Source: an uncultured Paracoccaceae bacterium
GTDB lineage: Bacteria; Pseudomonadota; Alphaproteobacteria; Rhodobacterales; Rhodobacteraceae
NCBI GenBank assembly: GCA_958439195.1
Contig: OY288161.1
Span: 58,435 to 122,434 of the forward strand
Direction: 5' to 3'
Length of the DNA: 64,000 bases
Positions 40,701-49,005 of the stretch are shown here, piece by piece. The notes under the pieces are model-generated. The model made no database searches, was not told the DNA's origin, and was given only the letters and a program-made list of their open reading frames with translations. The position numbers and the translations under genes are program-made. The stretch's first letter is position 1. Every line of letters begins with the position of its first letter.

Positions 40701-41792
40701 TCAACCGGATTTGGGGCGCGTTTCAAACAGGAACGACTCTAGATCACGGTCAAGGATGCACTTGGCCAACGCCTGCTGGTCGGGTTTCATCAAGCGAATG
40801 GAATCTGATGGACACAGTGGTGAATGCAGCACATTTGCGATTTCCCGGAAAATCCCTGCGCGCCTTTCAAGGTTCACCATCTTGTGCAAGCGCGGCGGAA
40901 TGCTGCGCAGGAACCGCGCCAGAAGCACGGTCGAAGCAATCGCCTCCTTCATGTCGGGGGCCAGATCAGCGGCGGCAAGTTCCACAAGGCCGCGTTGCAG
41001 GATGTGCAGGAAATACGACGCCCGCACATAAGGCGCAAAGCCAACATCATTGCCCTTCCGCGACAAATGCGGATCTTCGTCTCCACCACGGTGTTCCACC
41101 AGGTGATAATAATCATATCCACCAGCAAAACCGAACGTCTTGGCATTCAGCATGAATTGAAAGGCAAAGAGAACATCCTGACCTGACTTCAGATATTCAT
41201 CAAAGCGCAGACCAGTCTGCTTTATGATCTCTGTTCGAAAGACACGCCGAATAACCAGGGACCGCAAAGCATACAAAAGATCACGCTCTTCATAAACGCA
41301 ATCAATTCCGTCAGATGCATCTGACCGCCGCCCATCGTTCACACTGTTCAGATAAAGATAATCCGGTTGATACATGTCCAGTATCTGAAACAGCCGACGG
41401 ATCGCTTCACCGCCAAGATAATCGTCTGAGTCAACAAAAAAGACATAGTCGCTTTGCAAGTGATCGATCGCAATGTTGCGCGGCAAGGCCGCCCCGCCAG
41501 AATTCTTTTGCAGCCGCACAACCTGCAACAATGTTTCCGGCAACTCAGCCTCCAACTCTGCCAGAACGGCAAAAGCGTCTGGCAGGGTGGACGCATCATC
41601 AACAAGGATGATCTTCAATCTGCCAAGAAGGTCCGGGCTACCAATAAGGTCCGGGCTACCAATAAGGTCCGGGCTGCCAAGAATGTCATCCACGACGGAA
41701 TGAACACATTGCTTCAACATTTTTCCACGGTTGTAGGTCGGCACAACAACGGTGACGGTTGGATTTTTCAAGATCGCGCCTATCCCTGCCAA
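40701..41792 (-). CDS. Family 2 glycosyltransferase with repeat insertion
   Basis: This 363-residue GT-A enzyme has TVTVVVPTYNRGKMLKQCVHSV (about 12-33; key PTYNRG), VDDAS (about 65) and VFFVDSDDYLGG (about 112-123, the D-x-D type metal site). Between the first helix and the second strand lies GSPDLIGSPDLIGSPDLLG (about 39-57), encoded by three 18-bp DNA repeats. Normal relatives have only a few residues there. The gene is relatively rich in A and T. The acceptor is unknown, probably a surface polysaccharide or glycoprotein. Confidence 0.82.
   Translation of the reverse strand: MAGIGAILKNPTVTVVVPTYNRGKMLKQCVHSVVDDILGSPDLIGSPDLIGSPDLLGRLKIILVDDASTLPDAFAVLAELEAELPETLLQVVRLQKNSGGAALPRNIAIDHLQSDYVFFVDSDDYLGGEAIRRLFQILDMYQPDYLYLNSVNDGRRSDASDGIDCVYEERDLLYALRSLVIRRVFRTEIIKQTGLRFDEYLKSGQDVLFAFQFMLNAKTFGFAGGYDYYHLVEHRGGDEDPHLSRKGNDVGFAPYVRASYFLHILQRGLVELAAADLAPDMKEAIASTVLLARFLRSIPPRLHKMVNLERRAGIFREIANVLHSPLCPSDSIRLMKPDQQALAKCILDRDLESFLFETRPKSG
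41628..41681 (-). repeat. Three 18-bp tandem repeats in the glycosyltransferase gene
   Basis: AAGGTCCGGGCTACCAAT is repeated exactly at 41628 and 41646 and with two changes at 41664. On the coding strand each unit encodes six residues (GSPDLI type), so changes stay in frame. Confidence 0.9.
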
Positions 41793-41825
41793 ATCAGATC
41801 GCCTTTGGATTTGATCGTGACTGCA

Positions 41826-42443
41826 TTACAATATCCGGGTGAATTGTTTCATCATCCACAGCATGTCAGCGGGTGAAAACGGCCTTGGCTCCAATTCAAA
41901 GCGGGCCATTCTTCCGTGCATGGACACAGGTTTCAACCAACGCTCCACCTCGTGATAGGATCTCCGTTCGACATAATCATCCCAAAGCACGGTCGCCGGT
42001 GCCGTCAGGCACAGGGCGGCGGTGACAAAACAGGCTGATCGAAACCGACCATCAATCAGAATGACATCCGGCATCCTGAAATCCGGGCGATGCCAAACAG
42101 AAAGCGGGTAGTGATGATAGGTTTTCCACCCCGTTTCATCGATCGGCCTGCCCCATGCGCCGGTTGGCCCGATGTCGACACTATGGATGTTCACGGCAGA
42201 GTGCGGCGGGTTTCGCCTGAAATACAGCCGCATCTTCGCGGCCCAGGCCGTGTCGCTTTCGACCGAAAAGATGGTCTTGCCCTGGCCGGATGCGGCCAGC
42301 ACCGTTGACCCGCCAGAGCCATATTCCAGTATCACCCCGGCCGAGGCATAGGTTTCCCGCAACACCTCCGCCTCTGCTTCTGGAAGCGTCAGGATGGGGG
42401 CGGCAAGTTGGGCCTTCGCGGGTTCCTGCAAGACACGCGTCAT
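41826..42443 (-). CDS. Class I methyltransferase-like protein
   Basis: The 205-residue protein has a glycine-rich loop VILEYGSGGSTVLAA (about 30-44) like motif I of SAM-dependent methyltransferases, then FSVESDTAWAAKM (about 52) and DVILIDGRFRSACFVTAAL (about 120; key LIDGRFR). The fold is clear, but the catalytic role is not; relatives lie in glycan gene clusters. The start at 42443 (MTRVLQEPAK) is preferred to a long upstream frame of poor quality. Confidence 0.65.
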   Translation of the reverse strand: MTRVLQEPAKAQLAAPILTLPEAEAEVLRETYASAGVILEYGSGGSTVLAASGQGKTIFSVESDTAWAAKMRLYFRRNPPHSAVNIHSVDIGPTGAWGRPIDETGWKTYHHYPLSVWHRPDFRMPDVILIDGRFRSACFVTAALCLTAPATVLWDDYVERRSYHEVERWLKPVSMHGRMARFELEPRPFSPADMLWMMKQFTRIL

Positions 42444-42801
42444 AGAACAAGGCCCGCAACAAGGCCCGCGAAGATGCCGCGATGTTTTGAAAGGCTGGCC
42501 GGACCCAGTCCCGGCAGCACGGTTTCTATGCGTGCAAGACAAACTGGACGAAACTGGCACATGAAAGAACCCACCACCGTTTACCCAAAGCGCGCCACTA
42601 CACGGCGCGGAGCGAAACTTGGCACCCAATCGAAGGATTGGTCAACCCGATTTCTGGCCGATTTCTGGCCGATTTCTGGCCGGCGTCTGGGTCAACTGCC
42701 CGGCTTGCAATGGCAAACCGCGCGTCGCGCCCGCGCCGGGCATTTTGCACCCCATTCAAGCTCCGCGCCGCAGCCATGTCCGGCCACGGCGCGGAAGGGT
42801 T
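42444..42801. other. Gene-free region with an 11-bp triple repeat
   Basis: No gene is recognised. Three perfect copies of ATTTCTGGCCG stand head to tail at 42650-42682, and an imperfect AACAAGGCCCGC duplication lies near 42446-42470. The region separates the lower-GC gene patch from the DUF475 gene. Confidence 0.6.
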
Positions 42802-43875
42802 CTAGCGCGGGTCCAGTTCCGCATCCGGATTGGCGCGGTTCCAGCGGATCGACGACCAGAGCGACAGCCCGATCAAGGCCGCGCCGCCAAGGCCGGTGAT
42901 CACCTCCGGGATATGCACCAGCGTCTGCGAGAACATGATCACCGACAGGATCAGGATCGCATAAAACGCCCCGTGTTCCAGAAAACGATACTGCGCCAGC
43001 GTGCCCTTTTCGACCAGCATGATGGTCATCGACCGCACATACATCGCCCCGATGCCAAGGCCGATGGCGATGACGAACAGGTTGTTCGACAGGGCAAACG
43101 CACCGATCACGCCATCAAAGCTGAAGGACGCATCCAGAACCTCAAGGTAAAGGAACGCCCCAAGGCCCCCCTTGGCGGCGGCAGACATGGTTTCCTGGCT
43201 CTTGTCCAGAAGACCGCCCACGGTTTCCACCACGAGGAAAGTCACAAGGCCATAGATCGCCGATGTGACAAAGGCCGTGCTTTCCGCGCCTTCCAGGAAC
43301 TTCGAAAAGACAAGGATCATGATCAGGACGACACCCACCTCGATCCCGCGGATGGTGGCGGAAGAAGCGACCTTGGATTCAATCCAGCGCACCCAATGGA
43401 CGTCCTTTTCGGCGTCGAAGAAATAGGTCAGGCCCACCATCATCAGGAAGGCGCCACCAAAGGCCGCGATGGGCAGGTGCGCCTCATACATGATGCGGCT
43501 GTATTCCTCGGGCTGGGTGGAGGCCAGCACGACCGCCTGCCAGGGGCCAATATTTGCGGCGACAACCACGATCAGCAGCGGAAAGACGATCCGCATGCCG
43601 AACACCGCGATCAGGATGCCCCAGGTCAGAAAGGCACGCTGCCATTCCGGGCGCATATCCTTGAGCTTGTTGGCATTCACGATCGCATTGTCGAAAGACA
43701 GCGAAATCTCCAGCACCGCAAGAACGCAGCAGATGAAGAAGATCGACAGCATCCCGGAAAAGGTGCCGGTCGTCTGCCACCCAAGCCAGGCACCAAGGGC
43801 AAGGCCAAAAGCCGTGACGATGAATGCCCAGGTAAAGTAGCCGAGGGTGGATTTCTGTGCAGTGGTCGAGGTCAT
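42802..43875 (-). CDS. DUF475 integral membrane protein
   Basis: This 357-residue protein has about nine hydrophobic segments and the acidic helix motifs LEISLSFDNAIVNANKLKDM (about 55-74; key SFDNAIVNA) and LEVLDASFSFDGVIGAFAL (about 245-263; key DASFSFDGVIGAF). These paired SFD motifs are typical of DUF475 and recall the TerC/manganese-exporter fold. It may export a metal ion. The ATG at 43875 begins MTSTTAQKS. It stands alone in the leftward direction. Confidence 0.82.
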   Translation of the reverse strand: MTSTTAQKSTLGYFTWAFIVTAFGLALGAWLGWQTTGTFSGMLSIFFICCVLAVLEISLSFDNAIVNANKLKDMRPEWQRAFLTWGILIAVFGMRIVFPLLIVVVAANIGPWQAVVLASTQPEEYSRIMYEAHLPIAAFGGAFLMMVGLTYFFDAEKDVHWVRWIESKVASSATIRGIEVGVVLIMILVFSKFLEGAESTAFVTSAIYGLVTFLVVETVGGLLDKSQETMSAAAKGGLGAFLYLEVLDASFSFDGVIGAFALSNNLFVIAIGLGIGAMYVRSMTIMLVEKGTLAQYRFLEHGAFYAILILSVIMFSQTLVHIPEVITGLGGAALIGLSLWSSIRWNRANPDAELDPR

Positions 43876-44351
43876 AAGACGATCCCTTGCCTAAGGCGGG
43901 CCGATGGCAGACAGGCGGACGCGCGGCGCAACGGACAGCGTCGTGGAGGTCGGTCGGTCGTTCAGGTCCGTGCGACTGTTGCTTTCCACGGTGCCGACAT
44001 CGCAAGACCGCCGCAAGAGGCTTGCCAGAGGGGCCCGGTCACCAGGGTTTTGCCTTTGTCACATGGCAAAGGCTGCGGCGTTCATACAGGGTCTGATCCG
44101 AAAATCAACCGCCGCGTGGGGTCGGCGGGAACTGCGGTTGGCAATGGCGCGATGGTCCTTGGACAGAACTTGGTTCAGCCTGGACCACCACCCCACGCGC
44201 CCCCATCCTCCGCCCCGCCCCGGCACCCCACCTTCTGGCCTTAACTTCATGCGGCCTCTGGCCCTATCGGTGCAGACGGTGCTGGGGGATGATACATCCA
44301 TCAGACCCTGCGATTTGCGGGGCAAGCGGCATTTCTGGAAAGGACGCACCC
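43876..44351. other. Divergent intergenic region without recognised features
   Basis: These 476 bp separate two divergent genes. I see no convincing frame, RNA gene or copy of the dispersed repeat. The promoters of both flanking genes must lie here. The right part before 44352 holds the ribosome site AAAGGACG. Confidence 0.4.
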
Positions 44352-45734
44352 ATGGACGGGTTGGATCGTTTCAACGACATCAGCGAAGTGGTCGAGGCCG
44401 ACCGCGCCCATGTCTGGCATCACCTGAGCCAGCACAAACAGTATGACACCGGCGTCGATCCGCGCGTGATCGTCGAAGGCAAGGGGATGAAGGTCTGGGA
44501 TGCCAAGGGGAAAGAGCATCTTGACGCTGTCTCGGGCGGGGTCTGGACGGTGAATGTGGGCTATGGCCGCGAAAGCATCGCCAATGCCGTGCGCGACCAG
44601 TTGATCAAGATGAACTATTTCGCCGGCGCGGCAGGGTCTGTGCCGGGCGCGATCTTTGCCCAGCGGCTGATCGAAAAGATGCCGGGGATGACGCGGGTCT
44701 ATTATTCGAACTCGGGGTCCGAGGCGAATGAAAAGGTCTACAAGATGGTTCGCCAGATCGCGCACAAGCATCATGGCGGAAAGAAGTGGAAGATCCTGTA
44801 TCGTGACCGCGACTATCACGGCACCACCATCGCGGCCCTTGCCACCAGCGGGCAGGACCAGCGCGCCATGCAATACGGCCCCTATCCCGACGGGTTCGTG
44901 CGCGTGCCGCATTGCCTGGAATACCGCAAGCAATGGGATGTCGAAAACTACGGCGAGCGGGCGGCAGAGGCCATCGAAGAGGTGATCCTGCGCGAAGGCC
45001 CCGATACCGTGGGTTGCCTGATCCTGGAACCGGTGACTGCGGGCGGCGGTGTGATCGTGCCGCCGCAGGGTTACTGGGAAAAAGTGCAGGCGATCTGCAA
45101 GAAATACGACATCTTGCTGGCGATTGACGAGGTCGTCTGCGGCGTGGGTCGCACCGGCACCTGGTTCGGCTATCAGCATTACGGCATCCAGCCCGATTTC
45201 GTGACGATGGCCAAGGGCGTGGCATCGGGCTACGCCGCCATCTCCTGCACCGTGACGACCGAACGGGTGTTCGAGATGTTCAAGGACGACCCGACCGATA
45301 CGATGAGCTATTTCCGCGATATCTCTACCTTTGGCGGATGCACGGCGGGGCCGGCGGCGGCGCTGGAGAATATGGCGATCATCGAGCGTGAAGGGTTGCT
45401 GGAGAACACCACAAAGATGGGCGACTATTGCCTGTCAAACCTGCAAGCGTTGATGGAAAAGCACAAGATCATAGGCGATGTCCGCGGCAAGGGCCTGTTC
45501 CTGGGGGCTGAACTGGTGGCAGACCGCACCACCAAGGAAGCCGCGGACGAGAAAAAGGTGCAGGCCGTGGTGGCCGATTGCATGGCGCAGGGCGTGATCA
45601 TCGGGGCGACCAACCGCAGCTTGCCGGGGTTGAACAACACGCTGTGCCTGTCGCCCGCGCTGATTGCGACCAAGGATGACATCGACCACATCACCAACGC
45701 GATCGACGGCGCCCTGACCCGCGTCTTTGGCTGA
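44352..45734 (+). CDS. Class III aminotransferase (taurine-pyruvate aminotransferase-like)
   Basis: This 460-residue pyridoxal-phosphate enzyme has YSNSGSEANEKVYKMVRQ (about 118-135; phosphate-binding GSEAN), RDYHGTTIAALATSG (about 154), LEPVTAGGG (about 224), IDEVVCGVGRTG (about 258) and the lysine segment DFVTMAKGVASGYA (about 285). Its wording (HVWHHLSQHKQY, DAVSGGVWTVNVGYGRE) is like taurine- or beta-alanine-pyruvate aminotransferases of related bacteria as I recall them, so an omega-amino acid is the likely donor. No sulfoacetaldehyde gene lies beside it. A terminator follows at 45762. Confidence 0.85.
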   Translation: MDGLDRFNDISEVVEADRAHVWHHLSQHKQYDTGVDPRVIVEGKGMKVWDAKGKEHLDAVSGGVWTVNVGYGRESIANAVRDQLIKMNYFAGAAGSVPGAIFAQRLIEKMPGMTRVYYSNSGSEANEKVYKMVRQIAHKHHGGKKWKILYRDRDYHGTTIAALATSGQDQRAMQYGPYPDGFVRVPHCLEYRKQWDVENYGERAAEAIEEVILREGPDTVGCLILEPVTAGGGVIVPPQGYWEKVQAICKKYDILLAIDEVVCGVGRTGTWFGYQHYGIQPDFVTMAKGVASGYAAISCTVTTERVFEMFKDDPTDTMSYFRDISTFGGCTAGPAAALENMAIIEREGLLENTTKMGDYCLSNLQALMEKHKIIGDVRGKGLFLGAELVADRTTKEAADEKKVQAVVADCMAQGVIIGATNRSLPGLNNTLCLSPALIATKDDIDHITNAIDGALTRVFG

Positions 45735-45761
45735 CCGGTTGCACAAGTGATCCGATAGCGT

Positions 45762-45792
45762 GCGGCCCCCGAAGAGGGGGCCGCGCATTTTC
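45762..45792 (+). terminator. Rho-independent terminator after the aminotransferase
   Basis: GCGGCCCCC (45762-45770), loop GAAGA, GGGGGCCGC (45776-45784), then GCATTTTC. It leads into a composite repeat. Confidence 0.8.
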
Positions 45793-45908
45793 TTTGTCTC
45801 GCCTGCGCGCGTTCCGCGCTGCGGCTCGGATGCAGGGGGCTGCCGCCCCCTCTGTCCGCGCATGCCGCGCGGCCATTCACCCCTGCGGGTATTTGGGACC
45901 AAGATGAA
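45793..45908 (+). repeat. Composite repeat with dispersed element, copy D
   Basis: A GC-rich mosaic shared in part with 5700-5740 and 9290-9357 ends in the dispersed element GTATTTGGGACCAAGATGAA (45889-45908). It lies between the convergent aminotransferase and tdh genes. Confidence 0.7.
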
Positions 45909-45948
45909 GCAACCGGTCAGGTCCGATCCGGCGCATAACGCGGGGCCA

Positions 45949-46986
45949 TCAGGTCCAGTCCAGCACGACCTTGCCGGATTGGCCCGATTTCATCGCCATG
46001 AAGCCGGCCTCGAAATCCGCCACCTTGAAGCGGTGGGTGATCACCTTGCGCACATCCAGACCGTTTTCCAGCATGGCAATCATCTTGTACCACGTCTCGA
46101 AAATCTCGCGCCCGTAGACGCCCTTGATGGTGATGGCCTTGAAGACGATGCGGCTCCAGTCCACCGGGCTTTTGCCGGGCGGGATGCCCAGCATGGCGAT
46201 GCGACCGCCCATGACCATCGCCTCGACCATCTGGTCAAGTGCGGCCTGATTTCCGCTCATCTCCATCCCAACGTCGAAGCCTTCGGTCATCTTCAGCCGC
46301 GCCTTCACGTCGGACAGGCTTTCGCGTGTCACGTCCACGGGGGTGACATCGGCCACCTCTGCCGCCAGCGCCAGCCGGGCCGGGTTGATGTCGGTGATCA
46401 CCACATGCCGCGCACCGACATGGCGGGCGACGGCGGCGGCCATGATGCCGATGGGGCCTGCGCCGGTGATCAGCACATCCTCGCCCACCAGATCGAAGGA
46501 CAGCGCGGTATGCACCGCATTGCCCAGGGGATCAAGGATGGCCCCGATGTCATCATCAATTGCATCCGGCAGGGGCACCACGTTAAAGGCAGGCAGGCGC
46601 AGGTATTCGGCAAAGGCGCCAGGTTCATTCACCCCGATGCCGCGTGTGGCAGGATCGAGGTGGAACTTCCCCGCGCGGGATTGGCGCGATTGCCGCCCGA
46701 TCAGATGCCCCTCGCCCGAACAGCGCTGGCCGATGGACAGGCCTTCGACATTGCGTCCCAGTTCCACGATTTCGCCCGCAAATTCATGGCCCGTGACCAG
46801 AGGCACCGGCACGGTGCGCGCGGCCCAGTCATCCCAGTTCCAGATATGGATGTCTGTCCCGCAAATGCCGGTCTTTCGGATACGGATCAGTACGTCATCC
46901 GGCCCAATCTCTGGCACAGGCCGGGTTTCCATCCAGAGGCCGGGTTCGGGGCGGGCTTTCACCAATGCCTTCATTTCATTCGACAT
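45949..46986 (-). CDS. tdh: L-threonine 3-dehydrogenase, lacking the structural zinc cysteines
   Basis: This 345-residue zinc-dependent dehydrogenase oxidises threonine to 2-amino-3-ketobutyrate. The catalytic zinc ligands are kept (GICGTDIHIW about 41-50; GHEFAGEIVE about 66-75), as is the NAD loop ITGAGPIGIMAAAVA (about 172). The lobe that normally holds four cysteines reads HLIGRQSRQSRAGKFHLDP (about 96-114), so every structural zinc cysteine is replaced. The following GIGVNEPGAFAEYL is the normal Tdh sequence. It is 1 bp downstream of kbl, which uses its product. Confidence 0.93.
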   Translation of the reverse strand: MSNEMKALVKARPEPGLWMETRPVPEIGPDDVLIRIRKTGICGTDIHIWNWDDWAARTVPVPLVTGHEFAGEIVELGRNVEGLSIGQRCSGEGHLIGRQSRQSRAGKFHLDPATRGIGVNEPGAFAEYLRLPAFNVVPLPDAIDDDIGAILDPLGNAVHTALSFDLVGEDVLITGAGPIGIMAAAVARHVGARHVVITDINPARLALAAEVADVTPVDVTRESLSDVKARLKMTEGFDVGMEMSGNQAALDQMVEAMVMGGRIAMLGIPPGKSPVDWSRIVFKAITIKGVYGREIFETWYKMIAMLENGLDVRKVITHRFKVADFEAGFMAMKSGQSGKVVLDWT

Positions 46987-46987
46987 A

Positions 46988-48190
46988 TCAGACCACCCCC
47001 CCGATCACGCCCAAGGCGCGGCCTGCCGCAGCAAAGGCCTCCAGCCCGAAATCCAGATCATCCCGTGTCAGGCGCGCATTCATCTGCGTTCGGATGCGCG
47101 CGCGGCCATGCGGCACCACCGGAAAGAAAAAGCCTGCAACATGCACGCCGCGCCTGCCCAGTTCGGCCGCCATCGCCTGCGCCAGATGCGCCTCGCCCAG
47201 CATGACCGGGACGATCGGGTGTTCCCCCGGCAAGAGGGAAAACCCCGCAGCCTCCAGCCCTGCGCGCCAATACCGGGCGTTGTCGAACAGACGTGCGCGC
47301 AGGTCATCGGCCGCCTCGACAATGTCCAGCGCCGCCAGCCCCGCCCCCACCACGGCCGGTGGCAGAGCGTTGGAAAACAGATAGGGCCGGGCGCGCTGGC
47401 GCAACAGATCAATCACCGGCTGCGGCCCGGCGATGTAACCGCCCAGCGCGCCACCCAGCGCCTTGCCCAGCGTGCCGGTCAGAATGTCGACCTGTACCCC
47501 GAAATGTGCCGCCGTCCCGCGCCCCCCTGGCCCCATGAAGCCGGTTGCATGACAATCATCCACCATCAAAAGCGCACCATATTCCCTGGCCAGCGCGGTG
47601 ATCTCTGGCAGCTTTGCCAGATAGCCATCCATCGAAAACACGCCATCCGTAGCAATCAGGATGAACCGCGCCCCCCCGGCCCGCGCGGCGTGCAACTGCG
47701 CCTCCAGATCGGCCATGTCGGAATTGGCATAGCGAAAGCGCCTCGCCTTGCACAGGCGGATGCCGTCGATGATGCTGGCATGGTTCAGCGCATCGGAAAT
47801 CACCGCATCCTCCGGCCCCAGAAGCGGCTCGAACAGGCCGCCATTGGCATCGAAACAGGCGGCGAAAAGGATGGCATCATCGGTGCCAAGATAGGCGGCC
47901 AGCCGTTCCTCCAGCATCCGGTGAATATCCTGCGTGCCGCAGATGAAGCGGACGCTGGCCATGCCATAGCCATGATCATGCATCGCCGCCTCGGCAGCGG
48001 CCACCAACCGCGGATCATCGGCCAGACCAAGGTAATTGTTGGCGCAAAGGTTCAACATGTCGCGCCCGGCCATCTGCACATGCGCGCCCTGCGCCCCGGC
48101 AATCAGGCGTTCCCGTTTGGTCAACCCGTCCCGTTCAATCCCGGCCAGGACGGCCCCGATGTGATCCAGAAACGCTGCCTTGTCCGTCAT
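46988..48190 (-). CDS. kbl: Glycine C-acetyltransferase (2-amino-3-ketobutyrate CoA ligase)
   Basis: This 400-residue alpha-oxoamine synthase cleaves 2-amino-3-ketobutyrate with CoA to glycine and acetyl-CoA. LCANNYLGLADDP (about 46-58), GTQDIHRMLEERLA (about 85), DALNHASIIDGIRLCKA (about 134), MVDDCHATGFMGPGGRGT (about 207) and the lysine segment DILTGTLGKALGGALGGY (about 237) are all typical. It is followed at 1 bp by tdh. An inverted repeat AATATCC/GGATATT lies 6-30 bp upstream of its start, and an XRE/cupin regulator gene is just above. Confidence 0.95.
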   Translation of the reverse strand: MTDKAAFLDHIGAVLAGIERDGLTKRERLIAGAQGAHVQMAGRDMLNLCANNYLGLADDPRLVAAAEAAMHDHGYGMASVRFICGTQDIHRMLEERLAAYLGTDDAILFAACFDANGGLFEPLLGPEDAVISDALNHASIIDGIRLCKARRFRYANSDMADLEAQLHAARAGGARFILIATDGVFSMDGYLAKLPEITALAREYGALLMVDDCHATGFMGPGGRGTAAHFGVQVDILTGTLGKALGGALGGYIAGPQPVIDLLRQRARPYLFSNALPPAVVGAGLAALDIVEAADDLRARLFDNARYWRAGLEAAGFSLLPGEHPIVPVMLGEAHLAQAMAAELGRRGVHVAGFFFPVVPHGRARIRTQMNARLTRDDLDFGLEAFAAAGRALGVIGGVV

Positions 48191-48195
48191 GGCGG

Positions 48196-48220
48196 AATAT
48201 CCTCCGTTTTATCGGATATT
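48196..48220. promoter_or_regulatory. Inverted repeat at the kbl promoter
   Basis: AATATCC (48196-48202) and GGATATT (48214-48220) form an inverted repeat next to the kbl start at 48190. Related pieces (CGGATTG twice, CAATATCACGGATTG at 48241-48255) lie just above. It is a candidate operator for the upstream XRE/cupin regulator. Confidence 0.45.
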
Positions 48221-48280
48221 GCGGATTGCCCCCGTGCTTGTCAATATCACGGATTGTCTTTGCGAAGAACGCAGTGCCAT

Positions 48281-48301
48281 TTCACCTTGGCCCAAATACT
48301 C
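48281..48301 (-). repeat. Dispersed intergenic repeat, copy E
   Basis: TTCACCTTGGCCCAAATAC is the inverted form of the dispersed element with one change. It lies between the regulator stop and the kbl promoter. Confidence 0.75.
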
Positions 48302-48408
48302 AAATCCGCACTCTGTGCCGGAACCACGCTGCACTCCAGTGTTCGCCGGATACCCTGACCCTCGCCGCGCGCCCGTTCTCCCGGCGGGCCGTTGCCGCAA
48401 CACTGAAG

Positions 48409-48963
48409 TCAGCTGCCCTGCACGATCAGGATTGCGCGCGCCTTTGCCGTTGCGCTGATCCGGTGGGGGCGGTCGGCGGCATAGCGGGCGGTATCACCGG
48501 GGCCAAGATGTTCCTCATCGTCACCGGATGTGACCGTCACCTCGCCCTCGATCACCGTCAGATGTTCGCGGCACCCGGCGCTGTGCGGGTCAGAGATCAT
48601 GGCCGCACCAGCATCAAAGGCCAGATCATAGACCTCATGTTCCCCCACCGCCTCGGCGGGCGACAGGATGCGGATGCGGGTGCCGGGGCTGCGGGCGATG
48701 ACCGGGGCGGCGGCGGCGCGTGTCACCTCGATCCCTGGCGTGGGGCGGCCTTCCAGCAGGCCGGCAAAATCCACCTGCAGGGCCTGCGTCAGGTTCCACA
48801 GCGTGGCCACGGTCGGGCTCGACTCGCCGCGTTCGATCTGGCTGACCATCGACCGCGACACGCCCGACAGCTTCGCCACCGCATCCAGCGACAGGCCGCG
48901 CGTCTTGCGCGCCTCGCGCAGCGATGCGGCCAGCCGATCGTGAATGTCAGAGCGTGGGTTCAT
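48409..48963 (-). CDS. XRE-family regulator with cupin sensor domain
   Basis: The 184-residue protein has an N-terminal helix-turn-helix (LREARKTRGLSLDAVAKLSGVSRSMVSQIERGESSPTVATL as a region, about 15-55; key SGVSRSMVSQIERG) and a C-terminal cupin barrel (about 105-180, with HSAGCREHLTVIEGEVTV reduced to key HLTVIEG). Such regulators sense small metabolites in amino acid pathways. It lies above kbl-tdh on the same strand, so it is a likely regulator of threonine breakdown. The ATG at 48963 (MNPRSDIHDRL) is preferred. Confidence 0.87.
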   Translation of the reverse strand: MNPRSDIHDRLAASLREARKTRGLSLDAVAKLSGVSRSMVSQIERGESSPTVATLWNLTQALQVDFAGLLEGRPTPGIEVTRAAAAPVIARSPGTRIRILSPAEAVGEHEVYDLAFDAGAAMISDPHSAGCREHLTVIEGEVTVTSGDDEEHLGPGDTARYAADRPHRISATAKARAILIVQGS

Positions 48964-49005
48964 GGCGGCAATGGTGGCCTGCGACGGGGCCAAGGTCAAC
49001 GCGCC

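Noticed and set aside
46343..48358. A 671-codon plus-strand frame opposite tdh and kbl
   Set aside because: It mirrors two well-identified genes and has no sensible protein character.
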